In this document: positions 1 through 5,422 of the stretch, one piece after another
Numbering within the stretch: the first letter of the stretch is position 1
How the letters are laid out: each line of letters opens with the position of its first letter
The notes under the pieces: model-generated
Database searches by the model: none
What the model saw: the letters and a program-made list of their open reading frames with translations, nothing else
What the model was told of the DNA's origin: nothing
From: Lachnospiraceae bacterium UBA4317
GTDB lineage: Bacteria > Bacillota_A > Clostridia > Lachnospirales > Lachnospiraceae
Assembly (NCBI GenBank): GCA_002394525.1
Contig: DGUF01000278.1
Location: 6,232-13,366, forward strand
Direction of reading: 5' to 3'
DNA: 7,135 nucleotides
Made by a program: the position numbers and the translations under genes

Positions 1-10
1 TTAAACTCGG

Positions 11-37
11 GTTTTGCGCAAAGAGCGTGCGCAAAAC
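11..37 (-). terminator. Perfect hairpin downstream of hpt
   Basis: GTTTTGCGCA (11-20) and TGCGCAAAAC (28-37) form a 10-bp perfect stem with a 7-nt loop, 39 nt after the hpt stop. On the minus strand the sequence after the stem is CCCGAGTTTAA, without a T-run of useful length before the window ends. It may reduce read-through into the expected ftsH gene, or be a processing site. Intrinsic termination is not shown. Confidence 0.4.
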
Positions 38-76
38 ACCTCGCGTTTCAGGCGGGTCTGAACTGTAACCGTTTTC

Positions 77-616
77 TCACTTTTGACCGGTTTCGGTGAT
101 GACACCGATGTAAGGAAGGTTCCGGTATTTCTGGTCATAATCCATTCCCCAGCCGACCACAAACTTGTCCTCGACGACAAATCCGGTGTAGTCCACATGG
201 ATGTCGATGTCCTTTGCCCGCCTGGAGGGCTTGTCCAGCAGGGTGCAGAGGCGGACCGAGGCCGCGCCGCGCTGCTGGAAGAGCTCATAGAGGAAGCTCA
301 GGGTCCTGCCGGAATCGATGATGTCCTCGACGATGATAACATTGTGACCGGCTACGGGATCCTCCAGGTCCTTGATGATGCGGACGATGCCGCTCGAGGT
401 CATGCCGCTGCCGTAGCTGGAGACGGACATGAAGTCAAAGGTGACCGGCAGATCGATGCGCTTGGCGAGCTCGCACATAAAAAACACCGCCCCCCTGAGG
501 ACACAGACCAGATGGACCTCCTTGCCGGCGTAGTCCCTGGTGATCTGCTCCCCGAGTTCACGGATCCTCGCGTCCACCTCTTCTTCAGTGATCATTTTTT
601 CTATTTTATCTGACAT
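77..616 (-). CDS. hpt: Hypoxanthine phosphoribosyltransferase
   Basis: This purine salvage enzyme transfers the phosphoribosyl group of PRPP to hypoxanthine, and in most relatives also to guanine, giving IMP or GMP in the cytoplasm. The 179-residue length is normal. Signatures are the LRGA segment (40-43), the flexible active-site loop with SSYGSGMTSSG (66-76), the PRPP-binding VEDIIDSGRT (96-105) with its acidic pair, Lys129 in LLDKP, and the base-binding FVVGWGMDYDQKYRNLPYIG (152-171). The start is ATG at 616 because GGGAGGG lies 4 nt upstream. A TTG at 634 overlaps the tilS stop and would place that ribosome binding site inside the gene. The gene follows tilS by 14 nt, and ftsH is expected downstream but lies outside the window. 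Confidence 0.97.
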   Translation of the reverse strand: MSDKIEKMITEEEVDARIRELGEQITRDYAGKEVHLVCVLRGAVFFMCELAKRIDLPVTFDFMSVSSYGSGMTSSGIVRIIKDLEDPVAGHNVIIVEDIIDSGRTLSFLYELFQQRGAASVRLCTLLDKPSRRAKDIDIHVDYTGFVVEDKFVVGWGMDYDQKYRNLPYIGVITETGQK

Positions 617-630
617 TCTTCCCTCCCGTG

Positions 631-2052
631 TCAAAAGCCGACTTTCCTGTCCGCGACGCCGATCTCCAGGATCCTTTTTGTCTCTTCACTGACTCTGAAC
701 CGGTCCCCCATGCGCAGCCCCGGGACCCAGAGGGCCTCGCTGCCGCAGAAGGGAAGCACGATCAGATCGCGGATCCGGGCCGGGATCCTGCCGTCCAGCA
801 TGATCCTGGCCAGCTTCTTGCTGACCGGCCGCCCTTCCGGATCTCCGGCGGCCAGGGTCATCCTGTCTCCCGGCTGTCTGGTCCGGAAAACAGGAAACAT
901 TCCTATTTTATCATAGTCAAACCATTTCGTATACTGATTTCGGGGAATTGCGGCGGAATCGCCGTCGTAGTCAAAAATCCGCCACCGGTATTCCTCCGCG
1001 GAAAAAGGGTAGGCGAAGCCGTTTTCCGCAAGGCCCCTCGCCACCGGATCCTCCCGGTCCTTCTGATAAAAAAACACCATGCCCCCGGTCCTGGTCACGG
1101 TCAACCCGCCGGGCATGGCCAGTGACCCGTCCCCGTCCCCCGCGCAGAGCTGCCGCACAGCCTCCACGTGGACCGAGGAAAGATCCCGCCTGCTGCCGGC
1201 GGCCGCGGCCAGGCAGGCGTAGAGGATCCTCCCCTGCAGGAAGGGATCCTCCCCGGCCAGGGCCCGGAGGCTGAGGGCGTCCGGGCTGTCCTCTTTGACA
1301 TAGCAGCGGCGGGCCGCCTCCTCAGTGGCGGACTCCAGAAAGCGCTCCGCCTGCGCACAGGTGTCCGCAAAGCGGGCGATGCTCTCCGCGGCGGCGGCAT
1401 TCACCCCCTCCTCCAGGCGGGGAAAGATCTCCCTCCGCAGAAAATTTCTGGTGTAGGCCGTGTCCTCATTGGTCTCGTCTTCTCTCCAGGACAGGCCCCG
1501 ACCGGTCAGATAGCGCTCGATCTCCTCCCGGCTCTCCTCCAGGAGGGGGCGGATGATGGATCCGCTGACGGGCAGCATGCCCCGGGCCCCGCGCAGGTCC
1601 GTCCCCCTGCAGAGGTGGAAGAGGACGGTCTCCGCCTGGTCCTCCCTGTGATGGGCCACGGCGATCCGGCAGGCCCTCCCCCGCTGCTCCTCCAGGGCGG
1701 CCCGGGCCTCCTCAAAGGCCTGGTAGCGGAGCCTGCGCCCCGCCTCCTCCACACCGGTCCCCTCCTTGCGGGCGGCCGCCGCTGCGTCCACCCGGACGCA
1801 TGTGCAGGGCACATTTTCCTTCCCGCACAGGTCCCGCACAAAGGCGAGGTCCGCGTCGGCGGACTCCCGCAGTCCGTGATGGACATGGACGACCTGGAGG
1901 TAAAAGTCCATCTCCCGGGAGAGCTGCAGGAGCACATGGAAGAGGCAGAGGGAATCCGCCCCGCCCGAGACTCCGGCGACGACGGTCTCCCCCGGCTCCA
2001 GCATCTGATGGTTTATAATACAGGCCTTTACCCTCTGGCAGAGATCCTTCAT
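631..2052 (-). CDS. tilS: tRNA(Ile)-lysidine synthetase
   Basis: TilS uses ATP and lysine to convert C34 of the tRNA-Ile(CAU) anticodon to lysidine. This changes the tRNA from Met to Ile identity and lets it read AUA; the activity is essential in most bacteria. At 473 residues it is the long form. The N-terminal PP-loop motif SGGADS (29-34) binds ATP and is followed by HVHHGLRESAD (56-66), HHREDQAET (134-142), IRPLL (167-171) and DETNEDTAYTRNFLR (192-206), all typical of TilS. The C-terminal tRNA-binding domain carries RTRQPGDRM and ends with an ALWVPGLRMGDRF-like segment. The start has AGGAGGGG about 5 nt upstream. The stop lies 14 nt before hpt, so the two are almost certainly cotranscribed, as in the widespread tilS-hpt-ftsH cluster. 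Confidence 0.97.
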   Translation of the reverse strand: MKDLCQRVKACIINHQMLEPGETVVAGVSGGADSLCLFHVLLQLSREMDFYLQVVHVHHGLRESADADLAFVRDLCGKENVPCTCVRVDAAAAARKEGTGVEEAGRRLRYQAFEEARAALEEQRGRACRIAVAHHREDQAETVLFHLCRGTDLRGARGMLPVSGSIIRPLLEESREEIERYLTGRGLSWREDETNEDTAYTRNFLRREIFPRLEEGVNAAAAESIARFADTCAQAERFLESATEEAARRCYVKEDSPDALSLRALAGEDPFLQGRILYACLAAAAGSRRDLSSVHVEAVRQLCAGDGDGSLAMPGGLTVTRTGGMVFFYQKDREDPVARGLAENGFAYPFSAEEYRWRIFDYDGDSAAIPRNQYTKWFDYDKIGMFPVFRTRQPGDRMTLAAGDPEGRPVSKKLARIMLDGRIPARIRDLIVLPFCGSEALWVPGLRMGDRFRVSEETKRILEIGVADRKVGF

Positions 2053-2077
2053 GCGCCCCTCCTGTCATGACCATCCT

Positions 2078-2108
2078 TTTATAGTCAAGAAGCCATGCCG
2101 GCAGTCAA
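2078..2108 (-). promoter_or_regulatory. Candidate promoter for tilS-hpt
   Basis: On the minus strand TTGACT (2103-2108) lies in the loop of the preceding hairpin, and TATAAA (2078-2083) follows 19 nt later. Each matches five of six consensus bases, but the spacer is longer than the usual 17. Transcription would start near 2071 and leave a leader of about 20 nt with the tilS AGGAGGGG site. It is plausible as an internal promoter of the operon. Confidence 0.35.
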
Positions 2109-2124
2109 CATCACCGGCATGGCT
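2091..2124 (-). terminator. Hairpin between the divIC-like gene and tilS
   Basis: A perfect 11-bp stem (AGCCATGCCGG 2091-2101 with CCGGCATGGCT 2114-2124) and a 12-nt loop lie 24 nt after the division-gene stop codon. The minus-strand continuation is TTCTTGACTATAAAAGG, which has no clean T-run, so termination would be partial. It could instead stabilise the 3' end of the upstream message or act as a processing site. Confidence 0.5.
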
Positions 2125-2147
2125 CTCTATTTATCACTGCTTTCAGA

Positions 2148-2810
2148 TCACTTATCCTCTTTAAAGACAGTTTCCCCCTCATAGATCAGCCCCAGCTTTT
2201 CCCGGGCGATCTCCTCGATGTAGGCGTCCGTCTTTGTGTAGCGGCGGTATTCCTCTATGTCCTCCGCTCTCTCCTCCTCGGCCCTGATCTCCTGGCGCAG
2301 AGTCTGGATCCTGGATTCATTTTCCCTCAGGCGCCTGACCAGGGAGACTCCGTTGATGCCCACTACGATCATCAGGAGGACAACGACCAGAACGGCCATG
2401 AACATGCTCATCCGGTTCTGCTCTGTTCCCTGCTGCAGGATCCCCCTGCCGGAGGATCTCCCGCCGGCCCGGTTCTTCCCTGCGGTTTTCTTATTGACGC
2501 GGGTCCTTGCGGAGGTCCGGTTTCTGCCGTCAGAGACAGCTGCCTTCCCGGACACACGACTCCTGCTGCCGGAGGTCCGATTCCTGCCGTCAGAGACAGC
2601 TGCCTTCCCGGACACACGACTCCTGCTGCCGGAAGCTGCGCTGCTGCCGGAGGCTGCAGTGATGCCGGAGGCTGCAGTGATGCCGGAAGCTGCAGTGATG
2701 CCGGAAGCTGCAGTTTTTCTGTTTTCTGTCCGCGAGCGCGTCTCCCTCCGGTCTGCCGTTTTCGTCCCGGAAGAGCCGGTGCTCCTGACCCTTCTGCTGG
2801 ATGTATTCAT
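2148..2810 (-). CDS. divIC: DivIC/FtsB-family septum formation initiator with long repetitive N-terminal tail
   Basis: This is a bitopic divisome protein of the DivIC/FtsB family, which in relatives forms a complex with FtsL and DivIB/FtsQ to control septal wall synthesis. From the ATG at 2810 it has 220 residues, about twice the usual ~100. The family part is C-terminal: one transmembrane helix (~136-158), a charged coiled coil (~160-190) and the conserved YIEEIAREKLGLIYEGETVF (197-216). The first ~133 residues are predicted cytosolic, rich in Ser, Gly, Ala, Thr and Arg, with about 29 basic and 6 acidic residues. They contain four near-identical TAASGI-type hexads (33-56) and a perfect tandem 20-residue repeat (60-99). 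AGGGG sits 9 nt before this ATG. An in-frame ATG at 2840 with AGGA is an alternative (230 residues). No Met occurs between residues 1 and 134. Confidence 0.88.
   Translation of the reverse strand: MNTSSRRVRSTGSSGTKTADRRETRSRTENRKTAASGITAASGITAASGITAASGSSAASGSRSRVSGKAAVSDGRNRTSGSRSRVSGKAAVSDGRNRTSARTRVNKKTAGKNRAGGRSSGRGILQQGTEQNRMSMFMAVLVVVLLMIVVGINGVSLVRRLRENESRIQTLRQEIRAEEERAEDIEEYRRYTKTDAYIEEIAREKLGLIYEGETVFKEDK
2511..2630. repeat. Tandem 60-bp duplication inside the divIC-like gene
   Basis: Copies 2511-2570 and 2571-2630 are identical at 58 of 60 positions. The period is a multiple of three. Both differences are synonymous (AGA/AGG and AAC/AAT), so the encoded 20-residue unit is repeated exactly (residues 60-79 and 80-99). 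This pattern supports the stretch being translated and suggests a recent duplication. Confidence 0.95.
2631..2720. repeat. 18-bp tandem repeat array inside the divIC-like gene
   Basis: Five consecutive 18-bp units start at 2631, 2649, 2667, 2685 and 2703. The middle three are near-identical (GGARGCTGCAGTGATGCC) and the outer two are degenerate. On the coding strand the unit reads Gly-Ile-Thr-Ala-Ala-Ser. The variation within the middle units is a synonymous GCC/GCT Ala change. The array adjoins the 60-bp duplication and shares its CTGCTGCCGGA edge, so both may have grown from the same seed by slippage or unequal exchange. Confidence 0.93.
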
Positions 2811-2997
2811 CTGATGTTTCCCCTGTTCAGGCCGACGCATTCCGTCGGTCCTGTTCTCCCGCCAGCCCGTTTCCGGTCTTTCGGGGACCTGCCGGCCTAT
2901 CCTGCCCTCCGGCCTGATAATTCCGCTCACGTGTGCTCTTTTCTGCAGGCCGGTCCCCCCGGGGCGGTCAAAGCCCCCGGTCAGTCCCGGTTTTTTT

Positions 2998-3237
2998 TCA
3001 GCAGTAGCGGAAGAGGTCCTGGACCTCCTCCTTGCGGACATTTTCGCGGACGGCCAGTACCTCCGCCTTTGTCTCCCGGTCTCCGAAGGAGATCCCGATG
3101 ATATCCCCGGGCTTCACCTCCGCGCTGGCTCTGGCTACCTTTCCGTTCAGAGTCACTCTTCCGTTGTCACAGGCCTCGTTGGCAACCGTTCTGCGCTTGA
3201 TCAGCCTGGTGACCTTCAGATATTTATCCAGCCGCAT
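2998..3237 (-). CDS. rqcP: S4-domain RNA-binding protein RqcP (YabO/Hsp15 family)
   Basis: This 79-residue protein consists almost wholly of an S4 RNA-binding domain: RLDKYLKVTRLIKRRTVAN (residues 2-20), then NGRVTLNGKVARASAEVKPGD (25-45). In B. subtilis the homologue YabO/RqcP binds stalled 50S subunits with peptidyl-tRNA and works with RqcH to add alanine tails that mark the nascent chain for degradation. Length and position between HU and the divIC gene match yabO. The ATG at 3237 is preceded by GAAGGG about 10 nt upstream, a moderate ribosome binding site. A run of seven A's follows the TGA, then about 180 bp of GC-rich sequence before the DivIC-like gene. That gap is where yabP and yabQ sit in sporulating relatives; I see neither. 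Confidence 0.92.
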   Translation of the reverse strand: MRLDKYLKVTRLIKRRTVANEACDNGRVTLNGKVARASAEVKPGDIIGISFGDRETKAEVLAVRENVRKEEVQDLFRYC

Positions 3238-3260
3238 CCTGTCTTTTCCCTTCTCTGTTC

Positions 3261-3314
3261 AAAACCCGCGGGCACGTCCCGCGTCCCGCGCGCGAAAATG
3301 CCCGCCCGGGCATT
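3261..3314 (-). terminator. Two further GC-rich hairpins before rqcP
   Basis: Past the HU terminator the minus strand holds a second hairpin: AATGCCCG and CGGGCATT arms at 3307-3314 and 3297-3304 with a 2-nt centre, followed by TTTT. A third has a 6-bp CGCGGG/CCCGCG stem (3278-3283 with 3267-3272) and is followed by GGTTTTG. Each looks like a weak terminator, and together with the HU terminator they form a series of three. They could equally be leader structure of the rqcP mRNA. A GATAAT hexamer at 3312-3317 resembles a -10 but has no -35 partner. Confidence 0.4.
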
Positions 3315-3327
3315 ATCCTCCGCATTG

Positions 3328-3359
3328 AGAATAAAGCCCGCAGCCTTGCGGCCGCGGGC
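3328..3359 (-). terminator. Intrinsic terminator of HU
   Basis: On the minus strand, 66 nt after the HU stop codon, a 10-bp stem (3350-3359 with 3336-3345, one G-T wobble) closes a GCAA tetraloop. It is followed at once by TTTATTCT (3335-3328). A GC-rich stem, a stable GNRA loop and a T-rich tail make this the clearest terminator in the window. rqcP therefore depends on read-through or on a promoter that I could not identify with confidence. Confidence 0.85.
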
Positions 3360-3425
3360 ACATATAGGCACTGCATCTATTGATCTTCTGCAGGTCCTGC
3401 TTCACCGATCCAGAATTCCGGATGC

Positions 3426-3704
3426 TCAGCCGTTCACGGCATCCTTGAAGGCCTTGCCGGCCTTGAATCTGGGAGACTTGGAAGCAGCGATCTGGATGGA
3501 CTCGCCGGTCTGGGGATTTCTGCCCTCTCTCGCGGCGCGCTCTCCGATATCAAATGTGCCGAAACCGACCAGCTGGACCTTGTCGCCTTCCTTGAGGGCT
3601 TCGATCACGGTCTCGATGAAAGCCTTGTAGGCCTTCTCGGTCTCTTTCATGCTGCCGAGTCCGGCTTTCTCATGCATCTTCTCAACAAACTGTCCCTTAT
3701 TCAT
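3426..3704 (-). CDS. hup: HU family nucleoid-associated DNA-binding protein
   Basis: This small dimeric histone-like protein bends and compacts chromosomal DNA. The 92-residue length is typical of HU. The N-terminal helices (MNKGQFVEKMHEK...) are followed by the hallmark GFGTFDIGERAAREGRNPQTG (residues ~47-67), the HU/IHF signature leading into the beta-arm with its intercalating Pro in RNPQTG, and a basic C-terminal strand/helix with KSPRFKAGKAFKD. The start is secure: AAAGGAG lies 5 nt before the ATG. The gene has its own promoter region upstream and a strong terminator downstream, so it appears to be largely a single-gene transcription unit. HU next to rqcP/yabO is a common arrangement in Clostridia. 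The symbol is generic; the sequence alone does not separate HU paralogues. Confidence 0.96.
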   Translation of the reverse strand: MNKGQFVEKMHEKAGLGSMKETEKAYKAFIETVIEALKEGDKVQLVGFGTFDIGERAAREGRNPQTGESIQIAASKSPRFKAGKAFKDAVNG

Positions 3705-3770
3705 GTTCTCTCCTTTAATCCTTACCTGCCTTCAGGTTCCGTTAATGTGCGGCCGCCGTCCAATAATATA

Positions 3771-3797
3771 ATTATACGCGGCAATTACTGTGTCCAA
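3771..3797 (-). promoter_or_regulatory. Candidate secondary promoter P2 for HU
   Basis: A perfect TATAAT lies at 3771-3776 on the minus strand. The upstream hexamer TTGGAC (3792-3797) shares only TTG with the -35 consensus, and the spacer is 15 nt, which is short. Transcription would start near 3764, leaving a leader of about 60 nt. The -10 is excellent and the -35 poor, so activity is plausible but less sure than for P1. Confidence 0.4.
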
Positions 3798-3854
3798 ATC
3801 TGTCCCGCCGCTCATTGCTTTCAGATGCTGAGCAGTAGCAGGAAGGTACCTTTA

Positions 3855-3884
3855 ATTGTACTTGTACATCGCTGTCTTTGTCAA
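3855..3884 (-). promoter_or_regulatory. Candidate sigma-A promoter P1 for HU
   Basis: Reading the minus strand, a perfect TTGACA (-35, 3879-3884) is followed after 18 nt by TACAAT (-10, 3855-3860), which matches five of six consensus bases. Transcription would start near 3848 and give a leader of about 143 nt before the HU ATG at 3704. This is the best promoter match I found in the window, and it fits a highly expressed gene. An inverted repeat overlaps the -10. The rest of the 311-bp gap between cca and HU contains no supported gene. Confidence 0.7.
3857..3868. promoter_or_regulatory. Operator-like inverted repeat over the P1 -10
   Basis: TGTAC-N2-GTACA is a perfect 5-2-5 inverted repeat. 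It covers the upstream five bases' worth of spacer and four of the six -10 bases of P1. A protein bound here would block RNA polymerase. The repeat is short and could be chance; no regulator is identified. Confidence 0.3.
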
Positions 3885-3932
3885 CACAGTATCACCGGTC
3901 GCATTCCCTGATACCTGCAAATCGTTACTGTA

Positions 3933-3997
3933 CACGCCCCCTCGAAGGGCGTGAGCAGCGTGGGCATGTAACGCTTTGCCCCTCGAAGGGCATGAGC
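3933..3997. repeat. Duplicated small hairpin downstream of cca
   Basis: A 19-nt unit, CCCCTCGAAGGGCRTGAGC on the plus strand, occurs at 3938-3956 and 3979-3997, 41 nt apart and differing at one base. Each copy can fold. The first forms a perfect 7-bp stem (CACGCCC 3933-3939 with GGGCGTG 3947-3953) and the second a 5-bp stem (TGCCC with GGGCA), both with TCGA-containing loops. They lie just after the cca stop on the minus strand and could end or protect its 3' end. There is no T-tract after either, so an intrinsic terminator is not demonstrated. Confidence 0.55.
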
Positions 3998-4015
3998 CTG
4001 TCCCCTGCACCACTG

Positions 4016-5353
4016 TCATGATCTGACATATCTGTGCAGCAGGTATTCCCTGTTGTTGTGACCGGGGGTATCGACGACATCCATCAGCATTTCATGAAGG
4101 ATCCGCCCGATGTCCCGGCCTTCCCTGACCCCCGCCGCGATCAGGTCGTCTCCGCTGACTGCCAGGTCTTTGAGAGACAGGCAGTCCCCCCTGTCCAGGA
4201 TCCGCCTGTAGAGTCTGCGGACCTCTTCCAGATAGGCAGTCTTCTGGCCGCGCTGGTAGGTGCTCTGGGCCATTATATCCGCTTCCTTGACCTCGAGATA
4301 GAGGGGAAAGAGGTCTTCGCCGACCTCGATCACGGCCTTGCGGATCGCCGGCTCCGTGAGACGGAAGGTCCGGTCGTGGAAGCTGGTCAGCCTGACGACG
4401 CTCCTGCGGGTGAAGTTGTCCGATTTGAGCCGCCGCAGGACCCGGTCAGCTATTTTGGCGCTGACATCAGGATGTCTGTAAAAATGGTCGACCCCCTGGT
4501 CGTCCGTGGTCCTGCAGTCCGGTTTTCCGAAATCATGCAGGAGCATGGTCAGGCGGAGGATCCGGTCCGGGCGCACGTTCATGACCGCGCGGATCGTGTG
4601 CTCGCCGACATTGTAACAGTGGTGGGGGTTGTTCTGGGGCGTCCGCATGCAGCGGTCGAATTCGGGCAGGATGACCGCTGTGATCCCGCAGGCATAGGCG
4701 GTCATGAGCTTGTCCGGATGGGGGGAGACCAGAGTCTTCTCCAGCTCGGCCACGATCCTTTCCGCGCTGATCCTGGCCAGCGTGGGGGCCAGGTCCTTCA
4801 TGGCCCGCAGGGTCTCCTCCTCGATCTCATAGCCCAGCTGGGCGGAAAAGCGGACGGCCCGCAGGATGCGGAGGGCATCCTCTCCGAACCGCTTTTCGGG
4901 GTCTCCCACAGCCCGGATCAGGCCTTTTTCCAGGTCCTCTGCCCCGCCGAAAAAGTCCTGCAGGCCCGCTCGGGCGCTGTAGGCCATGGCGTTGATCGTG
5001 AAGTCCCGGCGCCGGAGGTCCTCCTCGAGGCTGGTCGTGAAGGTGACGCCTGAGGGGTGCCTGCCGTCCAGGTAGGCCCCGTCGATCCGGTAGGTTGTGA
5101 CCTCGTAGGCCTCTCTGCCCGCGAGGATGGTGACCGTCCCGTGCTTTAACCCGGTGTCTATGGTCCTGGGAAAAAGCTTTTTGACCTCCTGCGGAAGGGC
5201 CGAGGTCGTGATGTCCCAGTCGTGGGGGTCTCTGCCAAGAAGGCTGTCCCGGACACAGCCGCCCACCACGAAGGCCTCATAGCCGTGGTCTTCCAGGACG
5301 CGCAGGATCCTGTCCGCCCCGTCCGGGATCTTTATCTCTTTCATCTTTTTCAA
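4016..5353 (-). CDS. cca: CCA tRNA nucleotidyltransferase with HD domain
   Basis: This class II nucleotidyltransferase adds or repairs the 3' CCA end of tRNAs from CTP and ATP without a nucleic acid template. With a TTG start at 5353 it is 445 residues. The head holds GGCVRD (31-36) and the catalytic DWD (45-47), then the flexible-loop region DGAYLDGRHP (91-100), RRD (115-117) and the nucleotide-selecting GEDALR (157-162). The intact flexible loop argues for a full CCA enzyme rather than a CC-only one. An HD domain follows (His252, then HD at 273-274). The start is uncertain. TTG at 5353 is 9 nt from a consensus AGGAGG, ATG at 5344 (442 residues) is 18 nt from it, and GTG at 5383 (455 residues) has no ribosome binding site. 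The gene follows proS closely. Confidence 0.95.
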   Translation of the reverse strand: MKKMKEIKIPDGADRILRVLEDHGYEAFVVGGCVRDSLLGRDPHDWDITTSALPQEVKKLFPRTIDTGLKHGTVTILAGREAYEVTTYRIDGAYLDGRHPSGVTFTTSLEEDLRRRDFTINAMAYSARAGLQDFFGGAEDLEKGLIRAVGDPEKRFGEDALRILRAVRFSAQLGYEIEEETLRAMKDLAPTLARISAERIVAELEKTLVSPHPDKLMTAYACGITAVILPEFDRCMRTPQNNPHHCYNVGEHTIRAVMNVRPDRILRLTMLLHDFGKPDCRTTDDQGVDHFYRHPDVSAKIADRVLRRLKSDNFTRRSVVRLTSFHDRTFRLTEPAIRKAVIEVGEDLFPLYLEVKEADIMAQSTYQRGQKTAYLEEVRRLYRRILDRGDCLSLKDLAVSGDDLIAAGVREGRDIGRILHEMLMDVVDTPGHNNREYLLHRYVRS

Positions 5354-5360
5354 TCGGTTC

Positions 5361-5368
5361 CACCTCCT
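5361..5368 (-). promoter_or_regulatory. Shine-Dalgarno site that decides the cca start
   Basis: The minus strand reads AGGAGGTG here. The AGGAGG core (5363-5368) is separated by 9 nt from a TTG codon (5351-5353) and by 18 nt from the first ATG (5342-5344). Because the GTG at 5383 lies upstream of this site, the site favours translation from the TTG. The ATG remains a reasonable alternative, since its protein starts MKEIKIP and loses only three residues. Confidence 0.7.
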
Positions 5369-5422
5369 GTCCAAAGAAGTCACGCAGGGCGCGTACCGAC
5401 CGAAAAAGGACCGGCGGTCTTA

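Noticed and set aside
1168..2070. A 300-codon plus-strand frame opposite tilS
   Set aside because: It mirrors the reading frame of tilS, which has all its motifs, and the translation looks like low-complexity shadow sequence.
2511..2720. A CRISPR-like or mobile repeat array
   Set aside because: The repeats are directly tandem with no spacers, are in frame with a membrane protein gene, and differ synonymously. They are coding minisatellites.
2980..3000. A plus-strand terminator: CCGG hairpin followed by eight Ts
   Set aside because: The stem is only 4 bp and there is no plus-strand gene to terminate. The T-run is the complement of the A-run after the rqcP stop codon.
2811..3041. The division protein frame extended upstream to 3041 (297 residues)
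   Set aside because: That start overlaps the end of rqcP and lacks a good ribosome binding site. The ATG at 2810, or possibly 2840, has one.
4034..5053. A 339-codon plus-strand frame opposite cca
   Set aside because: It is a shadow of a well-supported gene, with no recognisable domain or ribosome binding site.
5405..5422. A small hairpin with T5 just after the proS stop
   Set aside because: The stem is 4 bp with a 3-nt loop, too weak to call a terminator, and the close spacing suggests proS-cca cotranscription.
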